A stretch of DNA of 64,000 nucleotides from Notolepis coatsorum (Eukaryota > Chordata > Actinopteri > Aulopiformes > Paralepididae). The position numbers and the translations under genes are program-made. The notes under the pieces were generated by a model. That model saw only the letters and a program-made list of their open reading frames with translations. It was not told the origin of the DNA and searched no databases. The stretch lies in the NCBI GenBank assembly GCA_963971535.1, contig OZ020589.1, forward strand, positions 80,502,078 to 80,566,077. The letters run 5' to 3'. This document shows positions 20,556 through 31,879 of the stretch, in pieces; position 1 is the first letter of the stretch; the number at the start of each line of letters is the position of its first letter.

Positions 20556-20921
20556 GCCAAATGGCGAGATGCCACGTCCAAATACGTGAGACGTGAGCAC
20601 AGAGGAAGAGAGGCGGCAGATGGAGCGTACCTAGAGGGGAGAGCCCAGCACCGTACCCCAGATGACGTGAGGTAAGGGACGTGGGACTAAGCCTATAGGC
20701 TGTGTTCCCCCTTTCTCCACCCTTCTCTCTTCTTCTCTTTCTCTTTACACCTAAACCCCCATATTCCCCCCAAAAACAGTTTCTTTCAAATAAAAAGACC
20801 GCATTTGGAAGTGGCGAGTTTTGTTGGAATAACGTGTAATCATTTCACTAATGTGTTTTGTGTATGCCTCGTACGGAATAACAATAACAATAACGCTACC
20901 TTTTTCTGGTACAGTTAAAGT

Positions 20922-21400
20922 ATGGCAGGCGGCAATTCTTGCTTGTGGAATGGAGTCACAGGGATTCATGTGGACACGTTTTTAAACAAACGTAGACCCT
21001 GAACCCTCGGTTGGTGACTAACTATTGTGTTTTAGCTTTTCAAAGCAATGAAGCGGCGCATATGCTTGTGTCTGTGTTCGCTTGTAAATCAACACACGTC
21101 TTAGGGCACTGCTCTTCTTTTCACCTCGTATGTTTTCACTTTACATGGTAAGGTAAAAATATGGCGGGCGGCAATTCTTGCTTATGAAATGGAGTCGCAG
21201 GGACTCGTGTGGCCACGTTTTAGACAAACGTGGACCCAGGGCTCACGGTTGGTAGCTAGCTATCGTGTTTTGGTTTTTCTAAGCAATGACGCGAGCATAT
21301 GGCCATATGCTTGCGTATGTTTTCGCTTGTAAAATCAACACGCGGCTAGAGACACTCCTTTTTCGCCTTGTTTTTTCACTTTACATGAGGTTGGTTGGGG
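20922..21400 (+). repeat. 239-bp tandem duplication in DIRS F interior
   Basis: atggc(a/g)ggcggcaattcttgctt starts at 20922 and 21161, and the two units stay collinear through the ttttcactttacatg segment. Divergence of about 15-20 percent by eye suggests an old duplication. Confidence 0.85.
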
Positions 21401-23339
21401 GGATAAACTCCTTTCCTTTGGGTGTGTTGTATCCATTTGGTGAAATGCTGACGGCACGGGTGATAAGGAGATAGCTTAAAACAAGCGCTCTCATCACTCA
21501 GGTATCCCCTGTACGCACCAGCGTGATGACGCATGTACGTGGGATTCTGCTCTGTCAGGTTGGGCTGACGCCCTCGGCATCCTTAGCGTCGAGCAGGCAT
21601 TGACATATCCTGCTCGTATGCGATGCAAAAATAGGAGCTCTGTTCCCCCTCTGGCGTTGGGCCGCATTACTATTCCTGTGGGGAAGCGTAAGCAGCCCGA
21701 CATGTCACTTCTAGGTGACAGAGGCCGATACCCAGGGTGTTTTTGGTTGAAACAAATATGCAGTGATGTCACTCAAATATGTTTGAGCATGCACCTGAAA
21801 CGGGATATAACAGGGGTTATTCTGTAACCCTAGTTATATGAGTTCATGTCAAGTAGGCGATTGTCTATCTTGTAAAATGGAGCCGTGGTGCGTATGTTTT
21901 TCTTTTTGTAGACATCATGGCTAGCACTGCTTGTGTCAATTATGTCAGATCCCTTCTCTGAGAGGTTATGACATTTTTCAATTATGTCAAAATCCTCCTC
22001 TGCACCCCGACCCCGCAAAGCTTGCTGGCAGAGTCAGGGTTCGTGGCAGGGTCGGCTCGCTGGTGGAGTCAGGATTCGAAACCCCGACCCCACGAGATTA
22101 CGACCCCACGGGATTATGAGCGCTGGGAGCCTCCTCAGAGAGTTTCAGAGCCTCCCCCTCAGTGAGAGAGCCTCCTCCTCAGAGTGTTTTAAAGCCCCGG
22201 GGACCCCCATATGATGGGGCGTGTCTCGCGGCAGGAGGTGTTGGCCGTGGGACCGAGCCTAAACCGTCTGTGGGTCCCCTTCCCTCCATCCCCTGCCATA
22301 TCGACGTCACTGGGTTAGAGTTTTCTTATTGACCGAGGGGTATGCCCCTGAGTTGGGGCCTGCGTGGTTCAGATCCCAACTCACATTGTCGAATGAGAGG
22401 TTTCTGCGGGATAAACTGGTGTCTTCCCCTCTCGTGAGAGCGGAATTAGTGACGGGTGTTTTTTTCCCAGGCTCTGTGTATAAATCCCGTGTCGAGATCC
22501 TTGTGAGGACCGGTCTTCCCCCGGTTTACCCAAATAGGGGGGAGAGACGATGGATTGGGGTTCTTTCTTATCGAAATTCGCCCAACACCGTTCTCAGGTT
22601 TTACGAGCCTAGCGCTGTTATCGGGGCCGCGCCTACGAAGAGCCCCGGCCAAGCAGAGACCATTTCTCTTTTTTCTTTTTTCGAACCGGGACAGTTACAG
22701 CCCATTTAAATAGGCATAAATGTAAGGGTCTGTTCCCCGTTCTTCGATATCAGTGCTTGGTCCTAAGGGACCGATGTCAGCGCCTGGTCCCAGGCATGTT
22801 TTCAAATATTTATTTGAAATGGCCTTCTTAGGAACCGGCACGCCCTGGTCTGTCCGAACGGCATAGCGACATTTATGTGGTCGGCCGGGAGGGAGTTTAC
22901 CTCTGCCGAGCTCCAGGCGAGCGCTGCTCGTGAAAATGTATCTGCCAGCTCGAAGGCTTACGGCATTTCCAGGGCAGATCAAGCATCACAGGGGGGCTTC
23001 ACGCCCGATGGTTGGGCCACTGTGAGCTGTTTTTTTACAGACTGTCTCGGTGGCGTCTCCTGTGTTTTTTTTATCAAAACGTGTACCTCCCCCGCCGATA
23101 ATTTTTTTTTGAAGAGGGACGTTGGAGGACTCATCCTGGTCGCGCCGGACCAGATCAGTTCAACCCGGTGTCCACCGGGTCACAGGCGCACAATATATTC
23201 TGTTAACCCGAAGGGCCCTGTGCGTTTCCGGGGGGAAATGCCAGGGTGGACCGGACGCCATGGGGCCCCCCCCCCGGTCGGCGGGTGGGCCATCGAGGTA
23301 CTGTTTTTAGCAGTCAGCCCCTCTAAGCGATCCTGTGTA
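21401..23339 (+). other. DIRS F internal non-coding sequence
   Basis: No intact ORF. Segments match DIRS C: for example the 23137-23270 stretch with ggtcgcgc...ccggtgtccaccggg corresponds to about 48990-49110. The cag-agcctcctc repeat at 22140-22190 recurs in DIRS C (48180-48290) and E (62140-62270, 63395-63510). Confidence 0.55.
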
Positions 23340-23362
23340 GTTATATGCCGTATTTGCTTTCG

Positions 23363-23518
23363 CGTCCCGCTCTGAGCCTTATGAGATATCCTTATCTCCT
23401 ATGATACCTATTGTATCTCCCACGAACAAAAAACTACATGCACCCCACCTGTATGGGGCTCCGCCCCCATGGTGGCACCGCCCATATAGCAGTGACTCTG
23501 GTCACCAAACATCCTTCC
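23363..23518 (+). repeat. DIRS A left ITR
   Basis: It is the reverse complement of 28158-28313 (paired coordinates sum to 51676 throughout) with few or no mismatches, so the copy is relatively young. It begins cgtcccgctctgagcc. Confidence 0.93.
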
Positions 23519-25639
23519 TCTATTTTCGTCCCAGCGTACTTGGCTGCGTGCACCATACGATAACTAGTAGGATGAAAAGATCAGAGTCATAATGTTTGAA
23601 AGCTTACCGGAGGTTGCTGGCCCCTGGCATCTTCTACGCATGTTTTCGGCGACACGACGGGCCTATGTTGATGTTCCTCGTTGATGACAGCACATCGAGG
23701 TTCAGCTGTACAAGACTGGCTGTCGGGCCAGCTTGTACTCAGGTAGGCCCTGTGTCTTCAGGCATGGGTATTAGTGTTAGTAATGCTGGTTTGTTTTGTT
23801 ACTCAACCATGTTGTGTGTTGGCGCCGGGGGCAGGATGGTTTGGTGAACGTTCACTGCAGGGAACGGTTTCCAAGCTGTCTTGGGCATGCTACTAAAACA
23901 TCTAATGCTATGCTACATGCTATCGCTAATGCCGCATGCTATTACTACTGCTAATTGCTACGCTGTTCTAATGTCTCCGCCGTGAGATGTTGTCACTCTC
24001 CCTCCTCTTGCCCGGTTCATCAATGAAGGTCAGTCGGTGGCTGTTGTGTTTTTTTTTGCTGAGTCCTATTTACCTTTTTTCGGGTAACTGGGTTGACAAC
24101 AGGGTAGGCCGTGGCTAGGTTGCCTAGCCAGGTATGTTACCTTGTGTTCCGGTGGGGTTTGTTGAACGGTGTTCCCATCTGGGTTGGCGTCGGGTAGTGG
24201 GGCTATGGGTCCAGCCGACATGGTAAACATGTTGCGTGTCTGTGCGCAGGCAATTGTTGTTCTGGGTCCCACATCGCCGCGCGCTAGGCTGCAGTAGTAT
24301 AAGGGCAGGGCCGCTTGGGAGAAATGTGAGGCCCTGTGCGTTTTTAGACGCGAGGCCCCCCAACCCCTGAGACGGCCCTGTGTAGTGGGCTATTGTTTCG
24401 TTTTGTCACTCTGCTATGAGAAGGTCTGTCTTGCTACAGTTTTCTCTCCTCTCAACCATTCATACTGACGGTCAATCGGTGTACTGGGGGAGTAGTGCGG
24501 GGGGGGCTTTGTTTACCTTTTTTGGTAAATGGGCTAAACTAGGGCTGGTGTCCTGTTGTGAATATGTTGAATGAAGGCGGGACTAGTTCGCTCTGGTCCG
24601 TCTCCCCTTAACTTTGTGTGTATGGGTTTGCTCTTTCTACAGTATTTTGTGGTTTAGCTCTTTTATTCATTTAACCTTTTCATGGTGCACACCACAGTGG
24701 AGGTTGCTGTTAACATCAGTCCTTTGTTTTTGACATATTGAAACAATGCCCCGCCCGGCCGACACCATGGGTGGGTTGGCCTGGCGAGTGGCTGGTGGGC
24801 TGTTAAGGCTTGTACCGCCACGGTATGGAATTGGCAACGATTAGAACTGTGTTCGAATTGCTGTTTTTTTCTATTAAAGCCCGCTCTCCGATCACTCCCT
24901 TCCCCAACACCAGCGGAAGAAGTGGGCTCTGATTGTTTCCTTTGGCTGCGGGCCGCGTGCCTTCGTTGATGCGCGGGCGGCCCCCCTTTTCGCTTCTCAT
25001 GGGGACAGGGGCTGACACCCAGTTGATGGCTGAGCCTGGGTCTGTCCGTGAGAATGTTGTGCTGTCAAGCGGCTCTCACACCTTGAACTGTGTTGGTTGA
25101 GCCTGGTGTTACGTCTGTCAACTTAAGTGTTGTCAGCAGGGGGGCTCGAAACCTTTTGAGGCACACAGTGCGGGCTTCCCCGGCCTCGCCTTCGCCAGGC
25201 CAGGTATCATGTTGGTGCCTCCCACTCCTGAAATATTGGCAAGTGGTCGCAGCTCACATGATTTGGGGTGGTAGTAATATCACTGCAGGGCTACGGTGTG
25301 TAGGAACCCATGGGGGCCTTACACCTTGCATGTCCGGCTGCAGAACAACTCCTTCAGCATGTTCTGGAGGGGTGTTCAGTGGGGGGGCTTTTTTCATCGG
25401 AAGCCCCCGTATCAGACCGGCCCTTTCTGTCGGGGTTCCCCCTTGGGTGCGATTGCCTCGTGGGTGGTGTCAGGGTCAGGTGTTCCGACACGGAATGCGC
25501 TCCTCGCACGGTTCCAGGGTTGTCTACGCACAGCGGGGGGACCGGGCCAACTATCTACAGTTCCTGGCGGACCTGCGCCACGTGACGGCGGGTGCGTTGG
25601 GAGTGTCGTCACATATGACTACGGCAGTACCATATGTCG

Positions 25640-26230
25640 AGGTGGATGGAGAGAACGCTGAGGCGGGGACTTGTGTTTACACAACCCCACCCGTTTTCAG
25701 GTTTGGTACAGACCCTATTGTCAGGGTCTCCAGCAGTGACAGCTCTGGTCAACGAGATCCAATCTCTGTGGACGAAGCAAGCCATCGTCGTGGCGTTCTC
25801 CTCCCGGTGTTCTCTGCCCGAGAAGTCGGGAGGGAGGGGTGTAAGACCCAGGCTGGACCTGTCCCATGGGAAGGTTCAGCATTTTTTGGATCGTCTCCTA
25901 CCTGTTGGACACTGTCAGGTGGGGGTCTGGTTCTCCTCCATAGACCTGTAGGATGCGTATGCGCATCCCCGATCTTCCATCCTAGGGCTTACCTACGCTT
26001 CCTTTGCAGGGTTAGCGTATGAGTACCAGAGGCTGCCGTTCGGTTTTCTCTGGCTCCCCGCATCTTCACCAAGTGCGTGGAGGCCGCACTGGGGCCTCTG
26101 CGTCGTCCGGGGTTACGGAGTGTTCTGCCCTGATGACGTTCTGGTCCTTCGCGGTCAAGGTGGATCGTCAGGTCTCGTACCAGGCAGGTCTCTACCAGCC
26201 TGGGGTTGCTGTAGACTGGATGTAGAGTAC
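25640..26230 (+). pseudogene. DIRS A reverse transcriptase remnant
   Basis: The frame around 25634-25951 contains a DIRS RT segment ending VGVWFSSIDL followed by a TAG at 25949-25951 exactly where the conserved Lys of the SIDLKDAY motif should be. After it the reading continues DAYAHPR and AYEYQRLPFGF. Further frameshifts near 26050 and stops near 26130 destroy the palm. Placement before RNase H and recombinase is as in other DIRS elements. Confidence 0.7.
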
Positions 26231-26379
26231 TCCTCTTCCCAGTCAACGGTTGGAGGGCTATGGGCATCCATCTCAGAGCGTGTTGTCAACACGCTCGGGA
26301 GGTTCCGTCCTAGGACGGTTACGGCGCTGTCTCACGTCGCGTTTTCACCGACGCCTCCCTCGCTGGTGACGCGTCGGGC

Positions 26380-26770
26380 CAACGCAGTAGGGGTCTGCGC
26401 TACGTTCAATGTGTTGGTGTTGAAAGCGGTCCTTCTGGTCCACAAATGGTGTTGATCAGGACGGACGATACGACGTCAGTGTCGTGTATCGACAGACAGG
26501 GAGGAGTACGCTCCCCCTGTCTGCACCAGGCGGCGGGCGGCTGGCTATGGGCGTCCTCCATCTGCGCGGCCTGAGGGCTCCCCACATCCCCGGCAGGGAG
26601 AATGTGGGTGCAGAGGTACTGTCGCGGGGCGGTCCTCATCCTGACGGGTATGGATTACGTCTGGACATGGCCAGGCAGGTCTGGGACCGATGCCGTGCCG
26701 CCAGGGATTCTTCCCATACATCTGTTAGGTCAGTTGTTGGGACGGGTACGTTGAGGGGCGCAGGTTCTTG
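26380..26770 (+). pseudogene. DIRS A RNase H remnant
   Basis: It aligns by eye with the better RNase H in DIRS B (40500-40790): the LIRTD segment, the GGVRSP segment and the HIPGREN-like segment are recognisable across two frames. Frameshifts prevent expression. Confidence 0.65.
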
Positions 26771-26840
26771 ATCCTGATGGTGTTACCATCTGGAATGCGC
26801 ATGCTCCCTCCACTATCGCGCTTACGCGGGCAGATGACGT

Positions 26841-27793
26841 ATGTTCCAAGTGTGGTGTAAGGCGGGGGGCCGGGACTCAGTCTCCTGCCCCCTGGATGCT
26901 GTCCTTAGTTACCTCCAGTCTCTCCTTGATAGACTGTCGGCTTCGACGGTGAGGGTATATGCGGCGGCTATATCCTCCTATCATGAGGGGTTTGAGGGGA
27001 TGTCTTGTTCAGCCACCCTCTTGTGAAGCGTTTCCTGCTTGGCGCTCGACGCGTTAAGCCGGTGCAACGCTCCTTGGCTCCGACTTGGGATCTTCAATTG
27101 GTCCTCGGTCGGTTGTCCTTGGCCCCGTTTGAGCCGCTCGAGCAGGCGGCGTTGGGACAGCTGTCCTTCAAGACCGCGTTCCTACTGGCTGTCACTTCCG
27201 CTAAACGCGTAGGTGAGCTCTGTGCTCTCTCGGTACGTCTCTCGGAGTGCCTGTCTTTTCGGACCGATTGCGGTGTCACTCTGCGACCTAATCCTGCTTT
27301 CGTGCCTAAGAATATCCGGAGTTCCTTCCGCTCCCGGGATATTGTGGTTCAGGCGTTTCGTCCTCCTCCTCACACTAGTGAGTTAGATGCGGGCCTTCAC
27401 CTGTCATGTCCAGTCCGTGCTTGGGGATTTACCTCAGCCGTACTCAGGACTTCAGGGTTACCGACCAGCTTTGTCTGTTACGGTGGGGCTCGTGCTGGTA
27501 AGGCACTGTCGGAGCAGCGCCTGTCCCATTGGTTGTGCGAGGGCATTACCCTCTGCTACACGTTGGCTGGGCAGGATCCTCCTGGGGGCGTCAGGGCGCA
27601 CTCCACTCGTGGCGTGGCTGCTTCTGCCGCTCTCCTGGGTGGGGCCTCGGTGGAGGACATCTGTGCTGCAGCTTCATGGTCCTCCCCGGGCCCCTTTGTA
27701 AGGTTTTACCTCATGGACATAACCGGGGGTTCTGTCTCCAAGGCGGTTCTGGGGTCTGTGGCCTTTCCTGCTTCCCGTCCTTTGGTCGGGTAG
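26841..27793 (+). pseudogene. DIRS A tyrosine recombinase, one frameshift from intact
   Basis: The N-terminal part (26841-27026) includes LDRLSASTVRVYAAAISSYH, the core-binding helix pattern. A frameshift near 27005-27026 leads into a 262-codon frame. The catalytic Arg I is in SAKRVGELCALSV (Arg codon 27206-27208), the HxxR box reads HSTR (about 27599-27610), and the nucleophilic Tyr is in RFYLMDITG near 27700. A local frame wobble around 27420-27480 garbles the segment before YGGARAG. Members of this family integrate the circular DNA intermediate. All key residues survive, so decay here is mild compared with RT. Confidence 0.82.
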
Positions 27794-28021
27794 CAGGAGT
27801 GTATGGGTATGGGCCACAGTGTGTTGGGTCACACGTGGTTCCGCCTGTACGGTGTGTTCAAGGGGTTCTAGTTCCCTCTTGTTCGCATTCAGGTGGAGTT
27901 GACTGCGCCCCCCCTTCGTTAGGAAGGATGGGGTGACAGGGCTCCCCGCACCCCTTGATGTGGGCTTACGGGTCCTCAGGGGGTACATTTGTCAAGCTTC
28001 GCGTCCGCTCTTCCCCATTAT

Positions 28022-28103
28022 CTCATAAGGCTCAGAGCGGGACGCGAAAGCAAATACGGCATATAACGATAGTTATATTAGTATTGGCTGAGCGTCCCGC
28101 TCT
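28022..28103 (+). other. DIRS A internal complementary region (ICR)
   Basis: The first half is complementary to the left terminus (23340-23386) and the second half to the right terminus (28299-28336). The two halves meet at AAC/GTT, the circle-junction trinucleotide. This is the template for joining the ends during DIRS replication. Confidence 0.88.
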
Positions 28104-28157
28104 GCGCGGCCCTGAGTTCCCTCTTGAGGAATCTTTTCCTGGGACGGGTTTTGGCGA

Positions 28158-28313
28158 GGAAGGATGTTTGGTGACCAGAGTCACTGCTATATGGGCGGTG
28201 CCACCATGGGGGCGGAGCCCCATACAGGTGGGGTGCATGTAGTTTTTTGTTCGTGGGAGATACAATAGGTATCATAGGAGATAAGGATATCTCATAAGGC
28301 TCAGAGCGGGACG
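28158..28313 (-). repeat. DIRS A right ITR
   Basis: Reverse complement of 23363-23518. It lies just outside the ICR and ends before the GTT at 28337-28339. Confidence 0.93.
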
Positions 28314-28339
28314 CTCAGCCAATACTAATATAAATCGTT

Positions 28340-28960
28340 CACGGTCCTCCAGGCACAGGTCGACCCTTGCTCTTGTTACCTGTCGGCCTGGGTTAAAGGA
28401 GCAACCTTCTGTTTTTGGGTGGTTGTCTCCCCGGTATGCCGGTGGCAGAATCAGCTCACTGGTCCGGGTTCAACCCAACGAGAGTATGCCCCTGCATGAT
28501 TATGACGTCTGCAAATTGTGTCAAACTCTTTCTCTGAACCCTGACCCTGCGAGATACAGGCTTGCTGGCAGGGTCAGGGTTCGTGGCAGAGTCAGTTCAC
28601 TGGTGGAGTCGGGGTTCGGGACCCCGACCCCGCAAGATTATGACCCCACGAGATTATGACATTTGGTCAGTTCCTAGCCCCTGGACTCGGCGGAAGGCTC
28701 TGCCCTTGAGTGGTCCATGGGGCTGGGACCCCCTCCGCGCCCTGCTGCTAAGGCTTCGCTGGCGGACTCAGGGTTCGGAAGCCCGACCCCACGAGACGCC
28801 TCACGGGCAGAGTCGGGGTTCAACGACCCTCACCCCACGAGGTGTGGGACCGGTAACACGAACATATGTGACTCTGCGTGGTCAAACCCGACTTGTGACG
28901 GCAGGTTACAATCATCAGAAATCGCGAATATGTCGCGCACTTCAGAAATAGGTAAAAATC
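28340..28960 (+). other. DIRS F internal sequence resumed after DIRS A
   Basis: The part near 28480-28540 with atgcccctgca...attatgacgtctgc matches DIRS C at 49510-49560. The gacccc(a/g)c(g/a)agattatgac motif is repeated here and at 22080-22120. No ORF of note. Confidence 0.5.
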
Positions 28961-30190
28961 GAAATATTGCTTTTTTGACTGCTTTGAAATGTTCTTTCTA
29001 TGTTCCCTTATTTGCAAAACTTAATACATCTTGTAAATGAGTTAATTATCGTTATTTGTCTGATAGTATGTGTCCCAATGCTCGCCAAAAAAACTACAGC
29101 GCTGGGCTGGTTTTAATGCTTGGGGTGTGGTCTAGCGTGAACGGCTTGGCATTAATTCATTACAGGTATACTTGAGAGGTGTTGAAACCAGGGGCGGGGC
29201 TAGGGGGTGGCTACTTGGGCTCAAGCCCCGAATTTTTTCTGAAAAGCCCCGAATCTATTTAAAAAAATAAAAATAAAAATAAAAAATAAATAAAATAAAA
29301 TGTTTTTTTTTTTTTTTTTTTGACAATTCATCATTGTTACATGAAAATATGTTTGCACCAGATTTAGCAGAAGCTAATTTCCATCTGTGGTCTATCCAGC
29401 TGCTAACTGTATTTGAGTGAGTTAAGTCTTGGTGTCATGGTAGACTCAGACCTAAGCTTTAAATCACAATCAACAAGTTGACAAAAACTTAATTCTTCCA
29501 CCTTAAAGCTAAAGTACGGCCATTTATAAATCAAAAGGACGCTGAAAACCAGATCCATGCCTTTATCTCAAGCCAACTCGACTACTGTAATGCACTCCTT
29601 ACCGGCCTCCCGAAAAAATACGATGATAACTATTTTATTGCAATGCACTATTGCATTATTTTATTCTATTTTACTAACTATTTTATTGCACTGCACTATT
29701 TTACTTTGTATCAGTGAATCATAGACGCCTGGCCATAAGAGCATTCGGAGCATCTCTGCTCTCCCACTATTGAACTTGGGGGAGCAAAGGTATGCTCTTG
29801 CTCCACCACTTTTTGATCATATGAAAAATATGATATATCCCCCCCCAATATATAAATCTAACCATAACTACGTTATGGTTAACTGAGTTTTATAGTGAAA
29901 AGAGCAGCTTTATTGGTCAATATTGAAGGCTCTATATTGCAGGAAATTGCACGTACAGGTTAATTAAATTCAAAAAAAATCTGCCGTGGAGGGGGTCAGG
30001 CACGACCCCTTGCCTGCAAATAAAGATTTTTAAAAAGAAAACATTTTAATTTTTTTTTTTAAATATTGAAAAAAAAAACACACAAAAAAAAACACACACT
30101 GCTCTGCTTTCATCATTGCAGAAAGAACAGAAAAATAGCATTCCGAAAAAACATTAAGTTACACTTCTTCAAGTTCAAGTTTCTTTATTA
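28961..30190. other. AT-rich DNA with a LINE scrap
   Basis: It contains an L2-like LINE fragment (29421-29625, listed separately), several A- and T-runs, and sequence that continues across the hAT-like insertion at 30199 into 35733. A possible terminus CAGGGGCGGGGC at 29189 has no partner. Confidence 0.4.
29421..29625 (+). pseudogene. L2-like LINE RT fragment
   Basis: The plus strand reads LGVMVDSDLSFKSQINKLTK followed, after a stop, by HAFISSQLDYCNALLTGLPKK. This is the C-terminal RT region of L2-like LINEs and is homologous to 62479-63314. It is short, broken and 5' and 3' truncated. Confidence 0.7.
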
Positions 30191-30659
30191 GTTGTCATCA
30201 GTGATGGGAATAACGGCGCTATAAGTAACGGCGTTACTAACAGCGTTAGTTTTTTCAGTAACGAGTAATCTAACGGATTACTCTTCCAATCTCAATAACG
30301 CCGTTACCGTTACTGCAAATAAATCCGGCGCATTACTATGAATGAACCTGTTTCTTTCGTCAGACAGATATCTGCGCTGAGAGGCAATATTATGTTCTTC
30401 CTTGTTTAGTGGGCAGTGCGCGAGTCAAGCGGATACATGCTGACAAGTGACGATTGGCTGAGGCTGAGTAAAATGTCATGGTAAGCCAATCAAAGGTAGA
30501 GGTGGGCGGGTCTAACGCATCCAGAGTCTGAGCCACAACACAAGCGATTCAGTCCAATAGTATCCACCTGCAGACCTGAAGACCAGCGCTTACAAGCCCC
30601 GCACATACAAGCACCGCACATAGCAACCCCTCGCTTCCATTGGCTGATTTTGGTGACGT

Positions 30660-30945
30660 GATTTTTGCACGTTGCACTGCGGGATTGATTGATTGATTGA
30701 TTGAAAACTTTATGGTGACGTGATTTTGTGTCACGTTGCACGTTGCACTGCGGGATTGATTGATTGATTGATTGAAAACTTTATTAACAGATTGCCGTAT
30801 GATTTGGGTCACGTTGCACTGCGGGATTGATTGATTGATTGATTCATTGATTGATTGATTGATTGATTGAAAACTTTATTAACAGATTGATTGATTGATT
30901 GAAAACTTTATTAACAGATTGTAGAATGGGTACACGTGACCTGAC

Positions 30946-30985
<40 letters not shown>

Positions 30986-31031
30986 AACTTTATTAACAGA
31001 TTGCAGAATGGGTACAGTGACCGATTGATTG

Positions 31032-31080
<49 letters not shown>

Positions 31081-31127
31081 AAACTTTATTAACAGATTGC
31101 AGAATGGGTACAGTGACCGATTGATTG

Positions 31128-31176
<49 letters not shown>

Positions 31177-31203
31177 AAACTTTATTAACAGATTGCAGAA
31201 TGC
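30660..31203 (-). repeat. Concatemer of truncated LINE 3' ends with (ATTG)n tails
   Basis: About seven units on the minus strand each end in taataaagttttcaatcaat. Each carries only 30-60 bp of LINE 3' sequence (ccattctgcaatctgt...) before a variable (TCAA)n tail. The same 3' end is found at 35215-35350, 39425-39565 and 45235-45452. The right palindrome arm repeats the array. Confidence 0.85.
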
Positions 31204-31478
31204 AGTACAGCTCAATACACACAATTGTTAAGGGGATGCAGACCATGCAGTACTGTTACATTTGTGACATACAGTAAATATATACAAGGGGGAGGGAACT
31301 GTACATTTATGATGAATTGAAAATGGGGGACCCTGATGTAAACAAGACGGAAGTCTTTCTCTGGTCTGCATCCCCTTAACAATTGTGTGTATTGAGCTGT
31401 ACTGCAGATATATTTCAATTGCCTTACTTATTTACATAAGTATTATAGGCCTACAGCAGTATTGTACAGACAGTCTGT

Positions 31479-31760
31479 GTGAAGTCTGTGTGGTTATCCA
31501 GCTGCACAAAGGCAGAGCAAGAGGCTCTACAGAGGGTGGTGAAGGCGGCAGGCAGGATTGTCGGGACTCCTCTATCAAACATCACCTCCGTCTTCACCTC
31601 CCGCTGCCTCCACCGCTCCAAGTGTATCATCAAGGACCAGTCTCACCCAGCACATCACCTCTTTCAGCTCCTTCCCTCAGGGAGGAGATACCGGTCCATA
31701 CATGCCAAGAGTTAAAGATTTAAGAACAGCTTTTTCCCCCAAGCAGTCAGACTGTTAAAC
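31479..31760 (+). pseudogene. Rex1-like LINE C-terminus
   Basis: The frame from 31479 reads AEQEALQRVVKAAGRIVGTP and later LLPSGRRYRSIHAKS, then a stop followed by FKNSFFPQAVRLLNAH. This is the C-terminal domain seen in Rex1-type LINEs of fish. The piece is 5' truncated and repeated in inverse orientation at 33660-33939. Confidence 0.7.
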
Positions 31761-31879
31761 GCTCATTGACTGTCCCCTCACGTGCACCATGCACTTACCT
31801 GGACTTGATAATCACTGTTACCACTCATCATGCACTTTATTTAAAATATTCTGTTATGTACAGTGTTATATGTGTTTCA

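Larger units (their letters stand above)
17930..20671 (+). pseudogene. DIRS F ORF1 (gag-like), in three pieces
   Basis: The pieces at about 17930-17992, 18956-19068 and 20303-20671 align in order with ORF1 of DIRS E (60130 onward); for instance the ccagcgctt and gcagag...gagg...ccgt segments are shared. Two insertions (17993 to about 18955, and 19069-20302) separate them, and stops occur in every frame. The last piece ends at a splice-donor-like gaggtaagg (GT at 20672-20673). The ORF1 product of DIRS elements is a gag-like nucleic-acid-binding protein; nothing functional remains here. Confidence 0.5.
23343..28339 (+). mobile_element. DIRS element A, structurally complete
   Basis: It has near-identical inverted terminal repeats, an internal complementary region, and a decayed RT, RNase H and tyrosine recombinase in the canonical order. 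GTT lies at both junctions (23340-23342 and 28337-28339), as expected for recombinase-mediated integration of a circle at a GTT trinucleotide. Removing it joins gtgtaGTT to cacgg in DIRS F. Frameshifts and stops make it non-autonomous today. Confidence 0.85.

Noticed and set aside
20055..20675. A 206-codon ORF spanning the Mutator-like right TIR and DIRS F ORF1
   Set aside because: It crosses the transposon border at 20302 and so cannot be an ancestral gene; it is a chance fusion.
23401..23592. Matching short ORFs at 23401-23592 (+) and 28078-28275 (-)
   Set aside because: Both lie in the inverted terminal repeats of DIRS A; identity reflects the repeat, not a gene family.
25090..26022. A 310-codon open frame in DIRS A
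   Set aside because: The RT motifs are in a different frame (25634-25951); this frame is a GC-rich shadow with no recognisable domain.
29189..29200. Possible hAT-type terminus CAGGGGCGGGGC
   Set aside because: I could not find a matching inverted end or an 8-bp TSD.
30844..31224. Asn/Gln/Ser-repeat ORF (INQSINQSINKS), mirrored at 34194-34511
   Set aside because: It is translated from (ATTG)n tails of stacked LINE 3' ends.
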